Made by a program: the position numbers and the translations under genes
Assembly: GCA_019422105.1 (NCBI GenBank)
Contig: JAHZDZ010000013.1
Span: 87,459-108,457 of the forward strand
DNA from: Bacillota bacterium
GTDB lineage: Bacteria > Bacillota > Clostridia > Lachnospirales > Anaerotignaceae
Length of the DNA stretch: 20,999 nt
Direction of reading: 5' to 3'
Shown here: positions 7,374 through 13,785 of the stretch, one piece after another
Numbering within the stretch: position 1 is the stretch's first letter
Layout of the letters: the number at the start of each line of letters is the position of its first letter
The notes under the pieces: model-generated
The model's database searches: none
What the model saw: the letters and a program-made list of their open reading frames with translations, nothing else
Told to the model about the DNA's origin: nothing

Positions 7374-7573
7374 CAGGGGAAATGCAGTTTTCCGTTATAG
7401 ATTAAAGGCTTAGCCCTGGTGGGAATTTGAGTGCGCGGAGACAAACCCTCAGGGTCTTAACTTTTTTGTTATGATCAAGGTTAGTTATTTGCTTACAATA
7501 TTGAAGCAGGAAATTCAGAATAAAATGAAAAATAAATGAGAATGGTTTTATAACAAGTAAAGTAGGTTTTTGT

Positions 7574-8347
7574 ATGAACACACTGAAAGAACTCTATAGC
7601 TACCGGCAAATGCTCATAAGTCTTGTGCGCAAGGATCTGCGTACCCGATATAAGGGCTCTGTCCTGGGATTTTTGTGGACATTTCTCAATCCCCTTTTGC
7701 AGCTGGTGGTTTATTCTATTGTCTTTTCCTTTATTATGCGGGTGGATGTGGACAACTATTCCATGTATCTTTTTGTTGCCCTCATACCTTGGTTCTTTTT
7801 TCAAAACGGTATTATGTCCTCTGCCTCCAGCATTATCTATTCTAAAGATTTGGTGAAAAAGGTATATTTCCCAAGGCTTGTGATTCCTCTGGCGGCGGTA
7901 TGCGGCGCTTTTATGAACATGATATACTCCTTTGCCGTTGTTTTTTTGGCTCTTTTTGTGTCGGGAATTGGAGTAGGTCCGTCTGTACTTTATCTGCCTT
8001 TGGTTATGCTGGTGGAGTTTTTGTTTGTATTGGGTCTGTCATTCCTCTTTTCGGGTATGAATGTTTATTTCAGGGATTTGGAACATATTCTTGGCATTGT
8101 CATGATGGCATGGATGTACTTGACCCCTATTTTGTATACCATTGATATGGTGCCGCAACAATTTAAGGGCATTTTTTATTTGAATCCGATGACAGGTATT
8201 ATACTGTCCTACAGGGATATTTTGTATTACAAAACAGCGCCTCATATCCATAATATTGGAATGGCCGCTGTTTTTGGCGTGCTTTTTATTATTCTTGGCA
8301 CAGTGATATTCAACAGGCTGCAAAAAGGCTTTGCGGAGGAGCTTTGA
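7574..8347 (+). CDS. wzm: ABC-2 polysaccharide exporter, membrane subunit
   Basis: This is the permease half of a Wzm/Wzt exporter that moves a lipid-linked, completed glycan across the cytoplasmic membrane. Its 257 residues match the family length. The N-terminus has the diagnostic KDLRTRYKGSVLGFLW (20-35) followed by NPLLQ. About six membrane segments are visible, near 35-56, 64-80, 102-130, 138-160, 172-190 and 230-246. The conserved YFRDLEHIL (165-173), TPILYT (184-189) and NPMTGII...YRDI (204-216) are typical of Wzm, TagG and KpsM-type proteins. The ribosome binding site AGTAGG is modest. The stop is one base from the wzt ATG, implying translational coupling. A teichoic-acid TagG role is the alternative, but the neighbours favour polysaccharide. 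Confidence 0.94.
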   Translation: MNTLKELYSYRQMLISLVRKDLRTRYKGSVLGFLWTFLNPLLQLVVYSIVFSFIMRVDVDNYSMYLFVALIPWFFFQNGIMSSASSIIYSKDLVKKVYFPRLVIPLAAVCGAFMNMIYSFAVVFLALFVSGIGVGPSVLYLPLVMLVEFLFVLGLSFLFSGMNVYFRDLEHILGIVMMAWMYLTPILYTIDMVPQQFKGIFYLNPMTGIILSYRDILYYKTAPHIHNIGMAAVFGVLFIILGTVIFNRLQKGFAEEL

Positions 8348-8348
8348 T

Positions 8349-9722
8349 ATGGATGTAATTGAGATAAAAAATGTGAGCAAAAGTTTTAAAATTTATATGG
8401 ATAAGGGCTCCACGCTGAAGGAAAAGCTGATATTTTCCAAAAGACGCAATTATGAGCTGCGCCGTGTCTTAGACAATATTTCCATGACAGTAAAAAAAGG
8501 TGAGGTTGTGGGCCTTGTAGGGCAAAATGGCTGTGGCAAAAGCACCCTTTTAAAATTGATGACTAAAATAATCTATCCCAACAGCGGCACGATCACAGTA
8601 AGGGGGCGGGTTTCAAGCCTTATTGAGCTTGGGGCGGGTTTTCATCCTGATTTGAGCGGCAGAGAGAATATTTATACGAACGCCTCCATATTCGGACTGA
8701 AAAAAAGTGAGATTGACCAGCGGCTTGATAAAATAATTGAATTTTCGGAATTGGAGGATTTTATCGATAATCCGGTCAGAACCTATTCCAGCGGCATGTA
8801 TATGAGGCTGGCTTTTTCTGTTGCTATCAATGTGGATGCGGATATACTTTTGATTGACGAAATTTTGGCGGTAGGGGATACGAATTTTCAGGCAAAATGC
8901 TTTGAGCGCCTGAGAGAATTAAAGGGAAGCGGTATGACTATAGTCATTGTTACCCATGACACGGCAACCATAGAGCGCTTTTGTGACAGGGCGCTGTGGA
9001 TAGAGAGCGGCCATATACAGATAGACGGCAGGCCAAGTCAGGTCATTGACGCTTATCTAAGCCACATGAACGAAAAGCGCATTGACGCCATCAATTTGAA
9101 GCATCAGAGGGAGGAAGCCAAAAAGCAGGAGGAACAAGACGCGGAGGAGACAAATATAACAGCCTGTGAAAGTACCGGAGACGTTTTAGAGGACAAACCC
9201 CACAGCCTGCCTGTGGAGGATGTGGTGGAAAGTGTGGAAGAAAAAAATAATTCCGCAGAAATTGTGGATAAATCTGCGGCGGAAATAGATTACTCCGCGA
9301 AACGGTTTGGCCTTCGGTATATAGAGATTACAAAGGCTGTTTTGAGAAACGAGGATGGCGCTGACACGGCGGTTTTGCGCTGCGGCGAAAAATGTGAAAT
9401 AGAAATACACTACAGGGTGCATAAACCTTTGCCGGAATACGTATTCGGCGTCGGCTTTTATACGCTGGACGGTCTGAATATATATGGCAACAATACACAG
9501 CTTGACAGACTTGAAATAAGTCATACGAAATCAGAGGGCATTGTCCGTTATAAAATGGAGTCTCTTCCTCTTTTGGCCGGCACCTATGTGCTCAACGTAG
9601 CGGTAGTGGACGAAAATGGGACGCCTATGGATTTTTTCAGGGATTACAGCCATTTTACGGTGGTATCGGAGGACAGAAGTTCCGGACTTTTTACAGTGAA
9701 GCACAAATGGGAGGTGGAGTAA
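8349..9722 (+). CDS. wzt: ABC exporter ATPase with C-terminal glycan-recognition-like domain
   Basis: This is the ATP-binding partner of Wzm, 457 residues. The ATPase domain (1-240) has Walker A GQNGCGKST (58-66), the family-typical SSLIELGAGFHPDLSGREN region (89-107), signature YSSGM (146-150), Walker B ILLIDE (166-171) and switch His203. An acidic charged linker (about 245-312) leads to a beta-rich C-terminal domain (about 318-457) with the GVGFYTLDG..IYGNNT pattern of Wzt C-terminal domains. In E. coli O9a this domain binds the capped end of the chain, so export depends on termination. The ATG at 8349 has GGAGGA 8 nt upstream. A TTG at 8331 is less likely. The stop directly abuts the methyltransferase ATG. 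Confidence 0.94.
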   Translation: MDVIEIKNVSKSFKIYMDKGSTLKEKLIFSKRRNYELRRVLDNISMTVKKGEVVGLVGQNGCGKSTLLKLMTKIIYPNSGTITVRGRVSSLIELGAGFHPDLSGRENIYTNASIFGLKKSEIDQRLDKIIEFSELEDFIDNPVRTYSSGMYMRLAFSVAINVDADILLIDEILAVGDTNFQAKCFERLRELKGSGMTIVIVTHDTATIERFCDRALWIESGHIQIDGRPSQVIDAYLSHMNEKRIDAINLKHQREEAKKQEEQDAEETNITACESTGDVLEDKPHSLPVEDVVESVEEKNNSAEIVDKSAAEIDYSAKRFGLRYIEITKAVLRNEDGADTAVLRCGEKCEIEIHYRVHKPLPEYVFGVGFYTLDGLNIYGNNTQLDRLEISHTKSEGIVRYKMESLPLLAGTYVLNVAVVDENGTPMDFFRDYSHFTVVSEDRSSGLFTVKHKWEVE

Positions 9723-11084
9723 ATGGACACTTTGGAGGAAAAGATTATCAGGGAAAAGCTTATGGCTCTGGTACGGGAAGAAAATATCTCTGTGCAGGAG
9801 GAAAAGACGGAGCAGCCTAAGCTTCCTCAGGGAAAGCTTCCCTCTGATTTATACTACAATCTTGAGGTTCTGGAGAAAAACAGAATCAATCCCGCGCACA
9901 GGCCCATCACCTCTCACCGGCCTTTTTTGGGCCCATTTATTGTGTTTGGCAAAAAGGTAGCGCGGAAGCTCTTAAAATGGTACCTCAATCCGGTCTGCGA
10001 GCAGCAGACGGCATTCAACAATGCTGTTACGCCAAGCATTGGCAGACTAACCGAGTATCTGGGGAAAACTGTACTGTCTGTGGAGGAATTGAAGGAGGAG
10101 CATAAGGCGGATATAGCTGCACTTTTTTTAGAGGACAATAAAACCAGAGAGGGCATGGATAGTTTACAGGGGAAAATGGATGAGATTAAAAACCAGCAGA
10201 CCCGGATACTGGAAAGCATGATTGACATACTGGTACGAGAGCAGAATGAAAAAATAAATAAGCTGCAAAACAGCTATGAGGAAAAATTAGATGCACTGAC
10301 AGAGCGTATCAATATCGCTGTACACGACGGCGAGAGTTACCGCGGTGAGCTTCGTCAGCTAAAGGATGCTCTTCATGTGGAGGATGTGTTAAAACCGGGC
10401 TTTTTTGAAAAAACCTCCTATGCCCAGTCTGGAGAGGACGCTATTTTATCCTATATCTTTTTTGTTATGGGCTATAAGAGTGAGGAAATTACCTATTTGG
10501 ATCTGGGGGCAAATCATGCCCGTGAAATCAGCAATACCTTTTATTTTCATAAAAACGGCGGTCACGGTGTTCTGGTGGAGGCCAATCCCGCTTTGATTCC
10601 GGAGTTATGTCACTACCGCTTTCGGGATGTTGTGCTCAATAAGCTGGTACACAGCGGCGAAAATCAGGAAATGGACTTCTATGTGCTGACGGGGGATGGG
10701 CTTTCCACACCGGATAAAGCACAGGCGGAGGAGGTTTGCCGCGTGAACCCAAATGTGAGGCTAAAGGAGGTAGTCAAAGTTTCCTCCATTGGCGTCAATG
10801 AGATAATAGAACGGTATTTTGCCGGTAGAGCACCTCTTTTTGTGAGTCTTGATATTGAGGGTGAGGATATGGCGGTATTGAAAAGCATAGATATTGAAAA
10901 ATACCGTCCCTTGGTTTTAGTCATTGAAACCATTGCCTACCGCACAAAGCTTACCATTGGCATCAAAAACCAGGAGATAGTGGATTATATGAAGGAAAAA
11001 GGCTATACGGAATATGCTTTTACGGGCATCAATTCCATATTTATAGACGAACGAATTATGAGAGAGCTGGGACAGGAGGGATAA
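9723..11084 (+). CDS. FkbM-type methyltransferase with N-terminal helical/coiled-coil region, candidate chain terminator
   Basis: The C-terminal half of this 453-residue protein (about 233-445) is a SAM-dependent FkbM-family methyltransferase. It has SGEDAIL (236-242), motif I YLDLGANHARE (258-268), VEANP (285-289) and SLDIEGED (375-382). These enzymes usually O-methylate sugars. The N-terminal half carries a charged start, then a basic amphipathic block SHRPFLGPFIVFGKKVARKL (64-83) ending WYLNP, which could touch membrane or partner proteins. A long helical, probably coiled-coil segment follows (about 108-218, with a break near 198-206). A methyltransferase joined to a rod-like helix beside a Wzt with a C-terminal domain recalls WbdD, which caps O8/O9 chains and measures their length. 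Here the order is coil then enzyme, and no kinase domain is seen. The GGGAGG site inside the wzt end supports coupling. The capping role is inference. Confidence 0.85.
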   Translation: MDTLEEKIIREKLMALVREENISVQEEKTEQPKLPQGKLPSDLYYNLEVLEKNRINPAHRPITSHRPFLGPFIVFGKKVARKLLKWYLNPVCEQQTAFNNAVTPSIGRLTEYLGKTVLSVEELKEEHKADIAALFLEDNKTREGMDSLQGKMDEIKNQQTRILESMIDILVREQNEKINKLQNSYEEKLDALTERINIAVHDGESYRGELRQLKDALHVEDVLKPGFFEKTSYAQSGEDAILSYIFFVMGYKSEEITYLDLGANHAREISNTFYFHKNGGHGVLVEANPALIPELCHYRFRDVVLNKLVHSGENQEMDFYVLTGDGLSTPDKAQAEEVCRVNPNVRLKEVVKVSSIGVNEIIERYFAGRAPLFVSLDIEGEDMAVLKSIDIEKYRPLVLVIETIAYRTKLTIGIKNQEIVDYMKEKGYTEYAFTGINSIFIDERIMRELGQEG

Positions 11085-11086
11085 GC

Positions 11087-13636
11087 ATGAATATAGCTAT
11101 AGATGTACAGCCCCATTTGAGCCCCAATTCCAAGAACAGGGGAATTGGCAATTATGCGGCTGACCAGCTGAGGCTTTTGCTTTTGACAGACAGGGAAAAT
11201 AACTATGTTCTTTTCAACCTGTATTCTGAAGAGAGTATATTAGAGCTTCTGGGATTGACAGAAAAGGAGATGCCCCATGTAAAGGAATTTTATCTTTATA
11301 CAGGCGAAAAGGAATATCTGATACAAAAAGAGCCCAACGGATTGAAGCAGCGCTATTTGAATGTTATGGAAAAAATTGTACGGCGGTTTTTGCGGGAGGA
11401 AGCCATTGACATATTCTATTTTACAAGCCCCTTTGATTATTGGAACATTTTTAGAGCGGAATGGTTTGAGGGCGTGAAAACCATCGCCACTGTCTATGAT
11501 ATTATTCCTTACCTGTTCCAGAAGCGGTATCTGGGCAATAACAAAGCTTTGCAGAAATGGTATATGGACATAATTGAATTTTTGAAGAAAATGGACAGGC
11601 TTCTGGTGATTTCCCAAAGCGTCAAGGACGATCTGATGGAGCATATTAAAATAGATGGGGACAAGATAGACGTTATCTACTCCGGCATTGACAGGAGGTA
11701 CCGCAAACTGGATTTCATAGGGGATGCGGAGGATATTCGAAGTCGGTACGGCATTTTCGGAAAATTCATCATGTGCACCGGCGGTGCTGACCCGAGAAAG
11801 AACCTCAATGAGCTCATTGAGGCCTATTCCATGCTGCCAGATTCTACGAAAAAGGAATATATGCTCGCTATTGTCTGCTCCCTTCATCCTGCAGGAGAGG
11901 AGGAGCTTCGTGAAACTGCCTCCCGTTTCGGTGTTTCAGACAGAATTATTTTGACAAACTTCGTGCCCTTTGACCATCTTTTAAAGCTTTACAATATGGC
12001 CTCTCTCATGGCGTTTCCATCCCAGTATGAGGGCTTTGGCCTGCCCGTTATAGAGGCTATGGCCTGCGGCACTCCCGTTTTATGCTCCAATAATTCAAGC
12101 CTTTCAGAGATAGCGCAGGGGGCTGGTATATTGGTTGACCCCTTTGACACCAAGGATATTGCCAGAGGGCTTTTGGAGGCGTTGGAGAAGACGGATTTGA
12201 AAAAATTTCAGCCGGAAATGAAAAAACGGGTGGATTGCTTTACCTGGGAGAATACAGTCGCTCTTACAATGAAGAGTATTCAAAAAATCGGTAAAGAAGA
12301 AAAGCCGTCGGCAATCAGCGGCAAAAAGAAAAAAATAGCTATGTTTACACCCCTTCCGCCCATGGAAAGCGGTATAGCAGATTACAGCTTTGATATTATA
12401 AACGCCCTAAAGAATATCTATGATATTGACGTCTTTGTGGAGGGTGGGTATGAAGGAAATCCTTTCGATAACGGGACTGTAAGGGTTATCCCTTATGAGA
12501 AATACAAAAAGGACAGCTATGACAAAACCATATTTCAGGTAGGTAACAGCACCTTTCATACCTATATGTTTGACATCATAAAAAAAGTTGGCGGTATTGT
12601 GGTGCTCCATGACTGCAATCTTCACGGCATACTGTATCATATGACGGCGGAGAAGGGGGATTTCCGTTCCTACCAGAGTCTTTTGGCCGAGGAGGATGCG
12701 GAATTTGCCAAGAACTATGTGTCCATGCTCAAGGATGGCAGATGCGCCCCCAAAATATTTGAGTTTTATACCAACAGCTTTGTGACGGATTATGCTGACA
12801 AAATAATTGTGCACAGCTCTTTTGCAAAGGAACAGCTTTTAAGACGGGATATTTCCCGGGACGTAACGGTAATTCCCCTGTATACGGTGTTAAGTGAAAA
12901 GGGGGACAGGATAGCTCTGAGGGAGAAATACGGCATTGCGAAAGACGCCTTTGCAGTGGCAAGCTTTGGCTTTGTGGCGGAAACCAAAAGGCCAATGAAG
13001 GCTTTGGAGGCCTTTGGACGGATCGCGGAGGAAAATGAGAAAGCTGTATACCTTTTTGTTGGAAAGGCTGAAGACGCAGTGGAGAAAGAAATCAGAAAAT
13101 TTGAGAAGGAAAAAGGCCTTGAGGGACGCATTATGATTACCGGTTTTACGCCTCTTGATGCATTTGAGGAATATATAGAGCTTTCTGATGCCTGCATTGC
13201 TCTCCGCTATCCCTATAACGGGGAGAGCTCCGCCAGTGTGACAAGGATACTGGGCCATAAAAAGCCTTTGATTGTAAGCGATATTGGATCCTTTGGGGAG
13301 CTGCCTGACGGGGTATGCAAAAAAGCCCCGCTGTCACTGACAACTGATGACAGCAGGGAAGTGGAGGCCATCACCGTATTTTTGAGGAGCATCATGGAGA
13401 ACAGTACATTTGCATCGGAAATGGAGGAGAGGACGGCAGATTATGTGAAAAATACCCTTTCCATTGAACTGATTGCAAGGCAGTATGCTGCCGTTATAGA
13501 AAAGGAGAAAAATTCCGGAGTGATTACGGAAGCCTTTTTGAAGGAGCTCTATCACAATGAGATAAAGCCACTGGGACAGAAAGCCTCTTTGGAGGCAGAG
13601 AAAATCTCTGCAGCACTGGCATACAGCAAGGGATAA
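11087..13636 (+). CDS. Two-domain GT4 glycosyltransferase (candidate chain polymerase)
   Basis: This 849-residue protein contains two complete GT-B glycosyltransferase modules in one frame. Module 1 (1 to about 402) begins MNIAIDVQPHLSP with the loop NRGIGNY (17-23). It has GGADPRKN (232-239) and a full EX7E, E315 to E323 in EGFGLPVIE. Module 2 (about 415-805) restarts with KIAMFTPLPPMESGIADYS (416-434), has FGFVAETKRP (627-636), and ends in NGESSASVTR (711-720) then SDIGSFGELPDG. In module 2 the second glutamate of EX7E is replaced by Ile721. Some GT4 subfamilies share this GES/GET form and may still be active. The tail (806-849) is helical and charged. Multi-module GT4 proteins such as WbdA polymerise repeating mannan units, so a polymerase making alternating linkages is plausible. 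The start is 2 nt after the fkbM stop, with GGAGGG 6 nt before the ATG. Confidence 0.9.
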   Translation: MNIAIDVQPHLSPNSKNRGIGNYAADQLRLLLLTDRENNYVLFNLYSEESILELLGLTEKEMPHVKEFYLYTGEKEYLIQKEPNGLKQRYLNVMEKIVRRFLREEAIDIFYFTSPFDYWNIFRAEWFEGVKTIATVYDIIPYLFQKRYLGNNKALQKWYMDIIEFLKKMDRLLVISQSVKDDLMEHIKIDGDKIDVIYSGIDRRYRKLDFIGDAEDIRSRYGIFGKFIMCTGGADPRKNLNELIEAYSMLPDSTKKEYMLAIVCSLHPAGEEELRETASRFGVSDRIILTNFVPFDHLLKLYNMASLMAFPSQYEGFGLPVIEAMACGTPVLCSNNSSLSEIAQGAGILVDPFDTKDIARGLLEALEKTDLKKFQPEMKKRVDCFTWENTVALTMKSIQKIGKEEKPSAISGKKKKIAMFTPLPPMESGIADYSFDIINALKNIYDIDVFVEGGYEGNPFDNGTVRVIPYEKYKKDSYDKTIFQVGNSTFHTYMFDIIKKVGGIVVLHDCNLHGILYHMTAEKGDFRSYQSLLAEEDAEFAKNYVSMLKDGRCAPKIFEFYTNSFVTDYADKIIVHSSFAKEQLLRRDISRDVTVIPLYTVLSEKGDRIALREKYGIAKDAFAVASFGFVAETKRPMKALEAFGRIAEENEKAVYLFVGKAEDAVEKEIRKFEKEKGLEGRIMITGFTPLDAFEEYIELSDACIALRYPYNGESSASVTRILGHKKPLIVSDIGSFGELPDGVCKKAPLSLTTDDSREVEAITVFLRSIMENSTFASEMEERTADYVKNTLSIELIARQYAAVIEKEKNSGVITEAFLKELYHNEIKPLGQKASLEAEKISAALAYSKG

Positions 13637-13785
13637 ATATAGTTTAGATTCGGTTTTTATAAGCGTATTGCATTGCAATTTACAGTGTCCGGGCGTTTGC
13701 TCCTTTTTTGTGGTGTGTATTTTAAACGGCATGACGCAGGCTTTTAGAAAAATAATGAAAATTTGTTCATAAGGAGTCAGTAAAA
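13637..13785. other. 149-nt spacer before the GT-C gene
   Basis: The spacer is non-coding. It contains a 13-bp palindrome ATTGCA-T-TGCAAT (13667-13679) and T-rich tracts. No promoter with both boxes and no intrinsic terminator is convincing, so the upstream and downstream genes may still share a transcript. Confidence 0.35.

Larger units (their letters stand above)
7169..7573. other. 405-nt non-coding spacer with hairpins and an internal promoter candidate
   Basis: This is the longest gap in an otherwise tight operon and no convincing gene is present. It holds a strong hairpin (7229-7238 with 7252-7261, 10 bp with one G-U) that lacks a following U-tract. Smaller stems are AGCGT/ACGCT (7285-7301), AGCCT/AGGCT (7309-7334) and GGAAA/TTTCC (about 7378-7393). 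Two imperfect 21-nt-spaced repeats of the form TTTTATAA-AGGG-AAAT start near 7344 and 7365. A GC-rich patch occurs at about 7412-7460. It could be a structured leader, an attenuation zone or a remnant of lost DNA. Confidence 0.4.

Noticed and set aside
7246..7399. Roughly 50-codon open frame in the rmd-wzm spacer
   Set aside because: It has no start codon with a ribosome binding site and no recognisable protein similarity. It is too short to distinguish from chance.
7400..7460. T-box or c-di-GMP riboswitch upstream of wzm
   Set aside because: Short resemblances (GGTGGGAA, CGCGGAGACAA) were checked against remembered consensus motifs, but the required surrounding elements and pairing are absent.
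11240..11887. 215-codon minus-strand open frame inside the double GT4 gene
   Set aside because: It is antisense to conserved GT4 sequence, with no domain, no sensible ribosome binding site and no neighbour on that strand.
11087..13636. The 849-residue protein as an artefact of two genes fused by sequencing error
   Set aside because: The frame is continuous, the linker is ordinary, no internal ribosome binding site and start is placed at module 2, and two-domain GT4 proteins are well known.
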